The notes below the pieces were generated by a model. That model searched no databases and had not been told where the DNA came from. It saw only the letters and a program-made list of their open reading frames with translations. A stretch of 64,000 nucleotides of DNA from Bog-473 sp963741995. Lineage in GTDB: Bacteria > Actinomycetota > Acidimicrobiia > Acidimicrobiales > RAAP-2. The position numbers and the translations under genes were made by a program. Shown in pieces: positions 50,789 through 59,367 of this stretch (positions are counted from its first letter, which is position 1; each line of letters starts with the position of its first letter). Where the stretch lies: NCBI GenBank assembly GCA_963741995.1, contig CAVUKI010000010.1, forward strand, positions 310,001 to 374,000, read 5' to 3'.

Positions 50789-52241
50789 GTGCGCAAAGGC
50801 GGAGGCACTCTGCGTGTCAACCGGTCGTCCCCGCGGCACCGCCGTCTGGCCTCATTCGTCGCATCGCTTGTGACCATGGCGGTGGCAGCGATTCTCGTCC
50901 CAGGCGCGCTGGTCGCCGGCTTGGCGGTCAGCGGCGGCGGCACGACGGCCGGAGCGACCGAGACGGCGCACACCTACAACGACGGGGGAATGATCGGCTT
51001 TGGCAGCGTGAGCCTGACCGATCCGTCGCTGCCCCAGCCCTTGAACTCGCCGGTTTTCTCGGGCGCCGCCACTGCCGATGGCAACGGCTACGTGCTGGCC
51101 AGCGCAGATGGCGGCGTCTTCGCGTTCGGTGACGCCAGTTTCGAGGGCTCCGCCGGCAGCTTGCCCCTGCAGGGTCCCATCGTGGCCATGGCCCTCTCGC
51201 CCGACGCCAAAGGCTATTGGTTGGGCGCGCTCGATGGCGGAGTGTTCGCCTACGGCGACGCCCCCTTCTACGGCTCCATGGGGAGCACGCACCTGAACCA
51301 ACCGATCGTCGGCATGGCGGCGACGCCTGACGGCAAGGGGTACTGGCTCGTGGCCGCCGACGGCGGCATCTTCGCCTACGGCGACGCAGGGTTTTACGGG
51401 AGCACCGGCAGCATCACGCTCAACGAGCCGATTGTGGGCATGGCCGCGACGCATGATGGCAACGGGTACTGGCTTGTCGCCGCCGACGGCGGGATCTTCA
51501 ACTTCGGCGACGCCAACTTCTACGGCTCGGCCGGCAGTTCGGACCTGCCCGATGCGGCCGTCGGGATGGTGGCGTCACCTGACGGCGGCGGCTACCTCAT
51601 CGCGACCGAGAACGGTGTGGTGCTGCCCTACGGCGACGCCCAGCGCGTTCGGCGGCCTCTCGCTGGACCCGACGGCGACGCAGATCTCGGCCATTATCGG
51701 GAACAACCAGGGGACGGGGTACTGGCTGCTGGACCCGCAGGCCTGGCAGTACAGCTTCTCGACCGCCACGGCCGAACCGATGTTCCCCGGCTCGACCACC
51801 ATCGCCGACGCCGTCGCCTCCCAGATTTTCCCCGACCCAGACGTCCAGGGCCTCTTCTGCAACCCGTACGGTCCCTGCGAGCAGTGGTGTGCGCTCTTCG
51901 CCACCTGGGCCTGGGAGCAGGCCGGCATCCCCATCCCGCGCTACGCCTTCACGGGTGACATCTGGGGCTGGGCCGCCGCCCATGGCGCGGACCTCCCGCC
52001 GACAGCCATGCCGGCCGTCGGCGACGCTGTGCTGTACGGCACCGGCCCGCAGAGCACTACGACGTCCGTGCACGTCGGGATCGTGACCCAGGTCTGGCCC
52101 GACGACGCCATCATGACCGTGGGCGGTGACTCGGGTCCTGGTCGGGACGGCTACCTGTCGACCGCGCTGGACGGGCCGTTCCTGCCGGCCGACTCTTCTT
52201 CCTACAACGGCGTGCCGATCTACGGCTTCTCTCAACCGTAG
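50789..52241 (+). pseudogene. Secreted repeat protein with C-terminal CHAP-like hydrolase domain, broken by a one-base frameshift
   Basis: Signal peptide (basic start, then LASFVASLVTMAVAAILVPGALVAGLA), then about six repeats of some 43 residues with the core DGxGYWLVAADGGIFAYGDAxFYGS. At GDAQRV (about 51640) the frame fails; the next frame continues SAFGGLSLDPTATQISAI, one more repeat, then a CHAP-like domain with CEQWCALFATWAWEQAGIP (catalytic Cys) and HVGIVTQV (catalytic His). Deleting one C of the CCC run at 51638-51640 restores about 483 residues. Predicted role: peptidoglycan amidase or endopeptidase outside the cell, the repeats binding wall glycans. The first frame alone would stop at 51958. 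Confidence 0.75.
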
Positions 52242-52368
52242 AGCGGAACCGGGAAGCGGCCTGGCCCAACAGACCAATAGAACGGTCGCCCGCACGGACG
52301 AATTGTCATTGCAAATTCTGTAAATGTCGGCCCTCCGACGTGTGACAACGATGTGCTTCCATCGACGT

Positions 52369-53559
52369 ATGGAGTTGGAGAACTTCGCCGAAGCCCTCGA
52401 GGCACTGATCGCCTCTGGTGCGCCGAACTACGGCGACGGCGAGTCCATGGAGAAGCTGCACCACTTGGAGGCACGCTTTGACTCCTTCGTCACCGAGGCC
52501 ACGGCCGCCTTCGAGGCGGGGGAGCAGTGGGCGGCCGAGGGGGCCAAGACGGCGGCCTCGTGGATCTCGAGCCGTTGCCGGGTCCCACGCTCTGCCGCCA
52601 AGCGCCGGGTGCGCCTGGGGAGGACCTTGCGCCACCTGCCCGCGGTGGCGCAGGCCTGGCGCGAGGGTTCCATCGGGGAGGAGCAGGCCAAGGCCATCGC
52701 CTCGGCGAGGCGGCACCGCACCGAGGCCTCCATGGCCCGGGACGAGGAGATGCTGGTCTCCCAGGCCACAGACCTGGGGTTCGAGGACTTCTACCGGGCG
52801 CTGTCTTATTGGAAGCAGCTGGCCGACCCCGACGGGGCCGAGGCGTCCGACGAGGAGCGCACGGCGTCTCGCAACGTGTTCTTCGAGTCGAGCTTCAACG
52901 GCATGTACCTCGGCCAGATGCACCTCGACCCCATCAACGGCTCCATCGTCTCCAACGAGCTCAACCGCCTCGAGCACGACCTCTTCGAGGCCGACTGCGC
53001 CGAGGCCAAGGAGCGCCTGGGCCGCACGGCGCGGATCGACGAGCTGGCCCGGACCTCGGGCCAGCGCCGGGCCGACGCCCTGGTCGAGATGGCGACCAGG
53101 AGCCGCACCGCCCCCGCCGAGGGCATCCGCCCCGCCCCGCTCTTCAGCGTCTTCGTCAGCTACGAAACACTGCACGGCCGCATCTGTGAGCTCGAGAACG
53201 GGACGGTGCTCCATCCGTCGGCCCTCATGCCGTGGCTGGACTCGGCCTACTTCGAGCGGGCCCTATTCAGCCTCGGCAACCGCATCGACGTCAGCGTGCG
53301 GTCACGGTTCTTCACCGGTGGGACCAGAAGGGCCATCGAACTGCGCGACCGCATCTGCACCCACCCGCACTGCTACGAGCCCGCCGAGAGCTGCCAGGTC
53401 GATCACATCGAGACCTACGCCGAGGGTGGCCTGACCACCCAGGACAACGGCCGGCTCCTCTGTGGCTTCCACAACCGCCTGCGCAACCAAAAAGAGCACC
53501 CGCCCCAGCGAGGACAACGAGGCGAGCAGCGCCAGCGGCCCCCACCGAGTGCGGCCTGA
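52369..53559 (+). CDS. DUF222/HNH endonuclease domain protein (13E12-repeat type)
   Basis: 396-residue protein of the family that is multicopy in many actinobacteria. The N-terminal DUF222 helical region (SFVTEATAAFEAGEQWAAEGAKTAASWISSRCRVPRSAAKRRVRLGRTLRHLPAVAQAWREGSI) is followed by a C-terminal HNH: RDRICTHPHCYEPAESCQVDHIETYAEGGLTTQDNGRLLCGFHNRLRNQ, with zinc cysteines and the catalytic His. DNA cleavage is expected, but its biological role (mobile element, repair or defence) is not established. Starts at 52324 and 52351 are also possible; none has a good ribosome site. Confidence 0.85.
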   Translation: MELENFAEALEALIASGAPNYGDGESMEKLHHLEARFDSFVTEATAAFEAGEQWAAEGAKTAASWISSRCRVPRSAAKRRVRLGRTLRHLPAVAQAWREGSIGEEQAKAIASARRHRTEASMARDEEMLVSQATDLGFEDFYRALSYWKQLADPDGAEASDEERTASRNVFFESSFNGMYLGQMHLDPINGSIVSNELNRLEHDLFEADCAEAKERLGRTARIDELARTSGQRRADALVEMATRSRTAPAEGIRPAPLFSVFVSYETLHGRICELENGTVLHPSALMPWLDSAYFERALFSLGNRIDVSVRSRFFTGGTRRAIELRDRICTHPHCYEPAESCQVDHIETYAEGGLTTQDNGRLLCGFHNRLRNQKEHPPQRGQRGEQRQRPPPSAA

Positions 53560-53852
53560 GCGGGCGGCGAGGCGACGGGCAACTCCACCCGCACCGCCCC
53601 CGCCCCGGGCAGCACCCCGGCTGTGCATCGCCGGCATCTTCGAAAGCCAAAAGCCATCCGGCGCTTTGGCGCGCCTGCGCAACGGTGCGATGCCCTCCCT
53701 CATGAGAGCTCAGCCTGCGTCTGCGATGACCAACCGGTACCCGATGTCGATTGCTGCCAGCTCGACAAGGTCGGCATGGCGTCGCTGCTGTGCGGCCACG
53801 CTGACACCGTGCCGGGGACATCGCGTAGGCTGCCGCACCGGAGGTCCCTCAC
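53560..53852. other. Intergenic region between the HNH and FmdB genes
   Basis: 293 bases without a credible gene. Possible frames lack coding character and are antisense or out-of-frame extensions. TAGGCT (53827-53832) with GGAGG (53843-53847) can serve the FmdB gene at 53853. I see no strong terminator or repeat in the rest. Confidence 0.45.
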
Positions 53853-54074
53853 GTGCCCGTCTACGAATTCCGCTGTTCGACCTGTCACGCCGTCTTCGAC
53901 GAGCGCCGGCCTATGGCCGATGCCGACGCGCCGGCGAGTTGCCCCGACGGCCACAGAGGGGCCCGGCGGCTGTTCCCCGTCTTCGCCACCACCGGCCTGG
54001 CGGCCGAGCCCGCCGGAGGCATGTGCGGGGTACCGCTTGCGGGCGGCTGCGGCAGCGGCTGCGCGTGCTGCTGA
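53853..54074 (+). CDS. FmdB-family zinc ribbon protein
   Basis: 73-residue small protein: MPVYEFRCSTCHAVFDERRPM with the first CxxC, then ASCPDGHRGARRLFPVF where the second pair is C..H, and a glycine/cysteine-rich tail CGSGCACC. FmdB-type ribbons are putative regulators in which the first 30 residues are conserved. The Cys-Pro-Asp-Gly-His in place of the usual CPxC is a variation. GTG preceded by GGAGG. Confidence 0.82.
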   Translation: MPVYEFRCSTCHAVFDERRPMADADAPASCPDGHRGARRLFPVFATTGLAAEPAGGMCGVPLAGGCGSGCACC

Positions 54075-54084
54075 GCCGACCGAC

Positions 54085-55188
54085 ATGAGCCTCTCCTCGT
54101 GGGACGACTATCCAGTCCACCAAGCGGCCGAGTTCATCGCCCACCCCGCCACGAGCGACCGCAACTTTTACGACCGCTACTACTTCAACATGCACCCGAG
54201 CTCCGGTGACTGGTTCGCCATCTTCGGCTACGGGCAATACCCCAACCTCGGCGTGGCGGACGCCTTCATCGACGTGCGCCACGGCGGCTCCCAGCACATC
54301 GTGCGAGCCTCTGCTCCCCTGGTCGACCGGGGTGACCTGTCCGTCGGGCCTTTCCGCGTCGAGGTGCTCGAGCCCCTTCGTCGCCTGCGAGTGATCGTCG
54401 AGCCCACCGATCACAGTGTGGCCATGGACGTGACGTGGGAGGGCCACACACCGGCCATGGAAGAGCCCCGCCAGTACATGCGCAGCAAGGGCAAGGTCGT
54501 CTTCGACACCCAGCGACTGGCCCAGACCGGGTACTGGTCGGGGACTCTCTCGGTAGGTGGGGTCGATCTGCCGGTGGCACCCGAGCACTGCTGGGGGACG
54601 CGCGACCGCTCCTGGGGCGTGCGGCCTGTGGGTGAGCCCGAGAGCGACGGCATCCGGCAGGGCGAGCTGGTGCTGGGCGGCATGTGGAACTACTTCCCGA
54701 TGCAGTTCGACGACCACGCCATCATGTACATCTGTCACGAGCGTGACGACGGTGAGCGCCCGCTGGTGCAGAGCGAGCGCGTGTGGGTGGATCCCGACCG
54801 GCCCGTCGAGGACCTGGGCCGCTCCGAGCACGAGCACCATCTCGTTCCCGGCACGCGCGTCATCGACCGCTCGGTGATCCGTTTCCCGGAGGCCGGCCTG
54901 GAGATCACCTGCACGCCGCTGCTGGCCAACTTCGTCTCCATCGGCACCGGCTACGGCATCGATGCCGACTGGCGGCACGGCATGTACCACGGGCCCGACC
55001 CGGTGACCCAGGGACTCGTCCTTGCCGTCGACGAGGTGCAGGGGCTCGCCCAGTACGGCATCGTCGACCACGTGGCCGAGTTCTCCTACGACGGTCACGT
55101 CGGCTACGGGCTGCTCGAGCACGGCTTCTTCGGCCCCTACCGCCACTACGGCTTGCTCGACGGAGGCATGGGGGCGCCGCCGGACTGA
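54085..55188 (+). CDS. Conserved protein of unknown function, possibly CrtC/AttH lipocalin-like
   Basis: 367 residues, not recognised with certainty. It has the segment APEHCWGTRDRSWGVRPVG (about 167-185), and the DRSWG phrase also occurs in hydroxyneurosporene dehydratase (CrtC) and AttH lipocalin-like proteins. Other features are YYFNMHPSSGDWFAIFGYGQYPN near the start and a beta-rich pattern throughout, with many His, Trp and Tyr. No signal peptide or membrane segment is seen. Many actinobacteria that degrade steroids or lipids carry several such genes (from memory). ATG is 10 bases after the FmdB gene. Confidence 0.6.
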   Translation: MSLSSWDDYPVHQAAEFIAHPATSDRNFYDRYYFNMHPSSGDWFAIFGYGQYPNLGVADAFIDVRHGGSQHIVRASAPLVDRGDLSVGPFRVEVLEPLRRLRVIVEPTDHSVAMDVTWEGHTPAMEEPRQYMRSKGKVVFDTQRLAQTGYWSGTLSVGGVDLPVAPEHCWGTRDRSWGVRPVGEPESDGIRQGELVLGGMWNYFPMQFDDHAIMYICHERDDGERPLVQSERVWVDPDRPVEDLGRSEHEHHLVPGTRVIDRSVIRFPEAGLEITCTPLLANFVSIGTGYGIDADWRHGMYHGPDPVTQGLVLAVDEVQGLAQYGIVDHVAEFSYDGHVGYGLLEHGFFGPYRHYGLLDGGMGAPPD

Positions 55189-55195
55189 GGTCCCG

Positions 55196-55219
55196 CGGCC
55201 CGGGTTCGCGTCCGGGCCG
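55196..55219 (+). terminator. Hairpin between the unknown gene and argS
   Basis: CGGCCCGG, an eight-base loop, CCGGGCCG: a perfect eight-pair stem starting seven bases after the stop at 55188. It may end that transcript before argS at 55238. No U run follows. Confidence 0.5.
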
Positions 55220-55237
55220 GGCATGCGAGAATGAGGG

Positions 55238-56959
55238 ATGCCTGACGCCGCCAGCGTCCTCCTCCAGCGGCTGCAGGCCGCCTTCGACACGATCAAGCCC
55301 GGCGCCGACCCGGTCCTGCGGGCCTCCGACCGCGCCGACTTCCAGGCGAACGGTGCGCTGCCCCTGGGCAAAGAGGTGGGCCGGCCGCCGCGCCAGGTGG
55401 CCGAGGAGGTCGTGGCAGCCGCCTCCCTCGACGACATCTGCGCCGAGGTCGAGGTCAGTGGCCCCGGCTTCATCAACCTGACACTGTCCGACGGCTTCCT
55501 GGCCCGTCAGCTCGCGGGGCTGTCCGCCGACGAGCGCTTGGGCGTGGAGCCGACGGCGCATCCCGACACCGTCGTGATCGACTACTCGGCGCCCAACGTC
55601 GCCAAGGAGATGCACGTCGGCCACCTCCGCAGCACGCTCATCGGCGACGCACTGGCCCGGGTGCTCGGGTTCCTCGGTCACGATGTGCGGCGCGAGAACC
55701 ACATCGGTGACTGGGGCACACCGTTCGGCATGCTGATTGAGCACCTGCTCGACGTCGACGGTGCGGCCAACGCGGAGTCCTTCAGCGTGCGGGACCTCAA
55801 CGAGTTCTACGCGGCAGCGCGCCGGCAGTTCGACAGCGACCCTCTCTTCGCGGAGCGCTGCCGCAACCGCGTCGTGCTGCTGCAGGGGGGCGACGACGAG
55901 ACGCTGCACCTGTGGCGCATCTTCGTGGCTGAGTCGATGCGCCACGCCGCCGAGGTCTACAAACTGCTCGGCGTCCTCCTCACCCCCGAGGACGTGGTGG
56001 GGGAGAGCTTCTACAACCCACTGCTGCCCGTGGTCGTCTCGGAGCTGGACGAGAAGGGCCTCCTGGTGGAGGACGACGGGGCCCTCTGCGTGTTCCCCGA
56101 GGGCTTCGAGAACCGCAACGGCGAGCCGCTCCCGTTGATCGTGCGCAAGTCCGATGGCGGGTATGGCTACCCGGCGACCGACCTGGCGAGCGTGCGTGAC
56201 CGCACCGGCCGGATCGGGGCCACGCGCCTGGTCTACGTCGTCGGGGCCGAGCAGTCCCTGCACCTCCGCCTCGTGTTCGCCGTCTCCACCCTCGCCGGCT
56301 ACCTGCGTGAGGAAGACGAGGCCATCCACGTCGGGTTCGGCCTCGTCCTCGGCACCGACGGCAAGAGGCTGGCCAGCCGCTCGGGTGGCTCGGAACGTCT
56401 CATCGACCTACTGACCGAGGGGATCGACCGGGCCGCCGCCGCCATGAAGGAACGCTCGAGCGACCTGTCACCCGAACGCCAGGCTGCCGTCGCCCACGCG
56501 CTGGGCGTCGGCGCGGTCAAGTACGCCGACCTGTCGACCGAGCGCGGGCGCGACTACATCTTCGACTGGAACAGGATGTTGGCCTTCGAGGGCGACACCG
56601 GGCCCTATCTGCAGTACGCGCACGCACGCGTCCGGTCCATCTTCCGGCGGGCGGGCGTGGCCCCGCCGCCCTCGGGTGCGGTACCGCTGCTCGACGAGCC
56701 CCAGGAGCGCGCGCTGGCGTTGCATCTGCTCGGTTTCGCTGCCGCAGTCGAGGCGACCGCGGAGTCGTGCAGCCCTTCCAAGCTCTGCACCTACCTCTTC
56801 GAGCTGGCCACCTCGTTCACCTCGTTCTACGAGGCCTGCCGGGTGCTGGTCGACGACGAGGCAGTGCGTGACTCGAGGCTCGGGCTCTGCGACCTCACGG
56901 CGCGGGTGCTGGAACTCGGGCTCTCGCTCCTGGGCATGGAGGCGCCCGAGCAGATGTGA
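55238..56959 (+). CDS. argS: Arginyl-tRNA synthetase
   Basis: Charges tRNA-Arg. The 573-residue class Ia enzyme has the N-terminal additional domain (about 1-105, with PLGKEVGRPPRQVAEEV and GPGFINLTLSDGFL), the HIGH-type motif APNVAKEMHVGHLRST (HVGH), IGDWGTPFGMLIEHLLD, the KMSKS-equivalent GKRLASRSGG, and the anticodon domain (YLQYAHARVRSIFRRAG and FTSFYEACRVL). Length is typical. GAGAAT lies five bases before the ATG. Confidence 0.96.
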   Translation: MPDAASVLLQRLQAAFDTIKPGADPVLRASDRADFQANGALPLGKEVGRPPRQVAEEVVAAASLDDICAEVEVSGPGFINLTLSDGFLARQLAGLSADERLGVEPTAHPDTVVIDYSAPNVAKEMHVGHLRSTLIGDALARVLGFLGHDVRRENHIGDWGTPFGMLIEHLLDVDGAANAESFSVRDLNEFYAAARRQFDSDPLFAERCRNRVVLLQGGDDETLHLWRIFVAESMRHAAEVYKLLGVLLTPEDVVGESFYNPLLPVVVSELDEKGLLVEDDGALCVFPEGFENRNGEPLPLIVRKSDGGYGYPATDLASVRDRTGRIGATRLVYVVGAEQSLHLRLVFAVSTLAGYLREEDEAIHVGFGLVLGTDGKRLASRSGGSERLIDLLTEGIDRAAAAMKERSSDLSPERQAAVAHALGVGAVKYADLSTERGRDYIFDWNRMLAFEGDTGPYLQYAHARVRSIFRRAGVAPPPSGAVPLLDEPQERALALHLLGFAAAVEATAESCSPSKLCTYLFELATSFTSFYEACRVLVDDEAVRDSRLGLCDLTARVLELGLSLLGMEAPEQM

Positions 56960-56988
56960 CCCCGGCCGGCCTGGCCCCTATCCTCTGC

Positions 56989-57022
56989 CCCGCACGTCAG
57001 GTGCGGGCCCGCGTGGCGGGCC
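56989..57022 (+). terminator. Overlapping hairpins after argS
   Basis: CCCGCAC (56989-56995), five-base loop, GTGCGGG (57001-57007); then GGCCCGC (57006-57012), three-base loop, GCGGGCC (57016-57022). The two seven-pair stems share two G residues, so they compete. They lie 30 bases after the argS stop and 28 bases before the SDR start. Confidence 0.5.
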
Positions 57023-57049
57023 GACTATGGAAACGGGAGTCGCAGCGAA

Positions 57050-57826
57050 ATGGATCTGAACGGCACGTCGGCGATCGTCACCGGAGGGGCATCCGGACTC
57101 GGGCTGGCCACCTCCCGCCTGCTGGCCGAGCGAGGTGTGCGCGTGGTGGTGGCGGACCTCCAGGAGGACAAGGGCGTGCCCCTGGCCAAGGAGATCGGCG
57201 GCCTGTTCGTGCAGACCGACGTCAGGAATGCCGAGCAGGTGATCACCGCTGTGGACGCCGCCGTCGAAATGGCGCCGCTCAAGTCGCTGGTGAACTGCGC
57301 CGGCATCGGCTGGGCCACCCGCACCATCGGCCGGGACGGCGACTACGCATCGGCACACGACCTCGACCTGTACCGCCGGGTCATCGAGATCAACCTCATC
57401 GGGTCGTTCAACTGCATCCGGCTGGCGGCCACGAAGATGAGCCTCAACGAGCCCGACGAGGACGGCGCCCGCGGCGCCATCGTGAACACGTCGTCGGTGG
57501 CGGCCGAGGACGGGCAGATCGGGCAGGCGGCCTATTCGTCGTCGAAGGGCGGCGTCGTCGGCATGACACTTCCCGTGGCGCGTGACCTGGCCGTGGTCGG
57601 CATCCGGGTCAACACCATCTTGCCCGGGCTGATCGACACACCGATTTACGGCGCCGGTGAAGGATCCGAGACGTTCAAGGGGAAGCTCGCACAGGACGTG
57701 TTGTTCCCGCACCGTCTCGGCTACTCGACGGAGTTCGCGTCCCTGGCCGTCGAACTGCTGTCCAACTCCTACATCAACGCCGAGTCGATCCGCATCGACG
57801 CCGGCATCCGGATGCAGCCCAAATAG
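57050..57826 (+). CDS. Short-chain dehydrogenase/reductase
   Basis: 258-residue classical SDR. Cofactor motif TGGASGLGLATSRLLAERGVRVVVADL (the Asp suggests NAD preference), NCAG, the catalytic Ser in VNTSSVAAEDG, and Tyr-x3-Lys in AAYSSSKGGVVG. The shape resembles 3-hydroxyacyl-CoA dehydrogenase type 2 proteins (HSD17B10-like). Followed after 37 bases by an esterase gene, so probably one transcript. Fatty-acid or steroid side-chain oxidation is plausible. Confidence 0.88.
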   Translation: MDLNGTSAIVTGGASGLGLATSRLLAERGVRVVVADLQEDKGVPLAKEIGGLFVQTDVRNAEQVITAVDAAVEMAPLKSLVNCAGIGWATRTIGRDGDYASAHDLDLYRRVIEINLIGSFNCIRLAATKMSLNEPDEDGARGAIVNTSSVAAEDGQIGQAAYSSSKGGVVGMTLPVARDLAVVGIRVNTILPGLIDTPIYGAGEGSETFKGKLAQDVLFPHRLGYSTEFASLAVELLSNSYINAESIRIDAGIRMQPK

Positions 57827-57863
57827 TTCCCGGAGCGTTGAGGACCACGGGGGAGGAGCGGTC

Positions 57864-58832
57864 ATGATCGACCCGGAGCTGGCGGCCATGATCGACCTGC
57901 TGCCCAAGATGGACCTGGCCGACCCGGTGGCGGCGCGCCGGGCCTTCGAAGAGATCCTCGTCGCCATCACGTTCGACATCCCCGGGATCGAGGCGCTCAA
58001 CATCGACGACCGCATGGTGCCCGGCCACGAGGGCGACCCGGACGTGCCCGTGCGCGTCTACCGCCCCGAGGGGGCCACGCCGGTGACGCCGGTGACGCCG
58101 GCGACGCGGGTGCCTGGCGTCGTCATGATCCACGGCGGTGGCTTCGTGATCGGCAGTGTCGAGGCCGAGCATGCCGGCGCGGCCCTGATGGCCCTGGCCA
58201 CCGGCGCCGTGGTGGTGTCGGTCGACTACCGCCTGGCGCCCGAGCACCCCTTTCCGGCCGGCCTGCACGACTGTTACGCCGCGCTGATGTACCTGCACGG
58301 CGAGGCCGACGCGTTGGGTGTCGACCCCGATCGGGTGGCGTTGGCCGGGGCGAGCGCCGGGGGCGGGCTCTCGGCGGCGACGGCCCTGCTGGCCCGCGAC
58401 CGAGGTGGCCCGCCTGTCTGCTTCCAGCTCCTGCAGATCCCCGAGCTCGACGATCGGTTGCAGACCGGCTCCATGCAGACCTTCGTGGACTCGCCCATGT
58501 GGAACAGGCCGCTGGCCGAGCAGAGCTGGCGGGCGTATCTCGGTCCGCTCTACGGCGCGGCCGACGTGCCTGCGTACGCCGCGCCGGCCCGAGCAGCGGA
58601 TCTCTCGGGGTTGCCGCCGGCGTACATCTCGACGGCGGAGAACGACCCGCTGCGTGACGAGGGGATCACCTACGCCCAGCGCCTGCTGCAGGCGGGTGTC
58701 TCGGTGGAGCTGCACCAATTCCCCGGCACCTTTCACGGCTCCGCGTTGGTGACCTCGGCGGCCGTGTCGAAGCGTGCCCAGCGCGAGTCGGCGTTGGTGC
58801 TGCGGCAGGCGCTCGGCGTCGAGGGCGGATAA
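57864..58832 (+). CDS. Alpha/beta hydrolase, hormone-sensitive lipase family
   Basis: 322-residue esterase. The oxyanion motif is MIHGGGFVIGS (HGGG), the nucleophile elbow is GASAGGGLSAATALL, SVDYRLAPEHPFPAGLHDCYAAL is the family block, the catalytic Asp is in TAENDPLRDEGITYA and the His in FPGTFHGSAL. It would hydrolyse short or medium acyl esters. A PVTPVTPAT repeat sits near residue 74. ATG follows GGAGGAG. Confidence 0.9.
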   Translation: MIDPELAAMIDLLPKMDLADPVAARRAFEEILVAITFDIPGIEALNIDDRMVPGHEGDPDVPVRVYRPEGATPVTPVTPATRVPGVVMIHGGGFVIGSVEAEHAGAALMALATGAVVVSVDYRLAPEHPFPAGLHDCYAALMYLHGEADALGVDPDRVALAGASAGGGLSAATALLARDRGGPPVCFQLLQIPELDDRLQTGSMQTFVDSPMWNRPLAEQSWRAYLGPLYGAADVPAYAAPARAADLSGLPPAYISTAENDPLRDEGITYAQRLLQAGVSVELHQFPGTFHGSALVTSAAVSKRAQRESALVLRQALGVEGG

Positions 58833-58840
58833 GGCCGGCG

Positions 58841-58876
58841 GTCGGCCCGGTCGGCCCGGTCGGCCCGGTCGGCCCG
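58841..58876 (+). repeat. Four tandem 9-base repeats in an intergenic region
   Basis: GTCGGCCCG repeated four times without a gap, starting nine bases after the esterase stop. It has the same 9-base period as the repeat in the CcmI-like gene, but is noncoding. No terminator function is evident. Confidence 0.85.
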
Positions 58877-58953
58877 GCCCGGCGTTCCTTTACGCTGGCC
58901 GGGGTCCCGCGTACCTGGCGCGGGCACCGGACACGAGAAGGGAACCCCCACCC

Positions 58954-59352
58954 ATGGCCGACGTCCTGTCCCCGAAGGCGCGTGCGCTCATCGCCCGGCC
59001 CGTGCTGGCCTCGCTGGCCACGCTGAACCCCGACGGATCGCCCCAGATCACACCGCTGTGGGTCGACCTCGACGGTGACGACGTCGTGTTCAACACGGCA
59101 GAGGGCCGCAAGAAGGCCCGCAACCTCGAGCGCGATGCCCGGGTCGCCGTCACCGTCATCGATCCCGACGATGCCTACAACGTGGTGGCGTTCCAGGGGA
59201 CCGTCACCGACGTCACGACCGACGGTGCGGACGCGCACATCGATGCCCTGGCCAAGAAGTATCTCGGCGTCGACTCGTACCCCATGCGCCGGGAGGGTGA
59301 AGTGCGCATCCGCGTCACGGTGCGCACGGACCACATCGCCATGCAGGGCTGA
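58954..59352 (+). CDS. PPOX-class F420/flavin-dependent protein
   Basis: 132-residue split-barrel protein of the pyridoxamine 5'-phosphate oxidase-like family. Typical strands are VLASLATLNPDGSPQITPLWVDLDGDDVVFNTAEGRKKARNLERDARVAVTVIDPDDAYNVVAFQGTVTDVTTDGADAHIDALAKKYLG. The GRKKARNLERD and PLWVD phrases match the F420-binding deazaflavin group of actinobacteria. Substrate unknown. ATG preceded by AGAAGGGAA; TACGCT near 58893 is a possible -10. Confidence 0.85.
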   Translation: MADVLSPKARALIARPVLASLATLNPDGSPQITPLWVDLDGDDVVFNTAEGRKKARNLERDARVAVTVIDPDDAYNVVAFQGTVTDVTTDGADAHIDALAKKYLGVDSYPMRREGEVRIRVTVRTDHIAMQG

Positions 59353-59367
59353 GTCGCGGAGGCACCT

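Noticed and set aside
52324..53559. HNH/DUF222 gene as part of an insertion sequence
   Set aside because: No flanking inverted repeats, target duplication or transposase were found.
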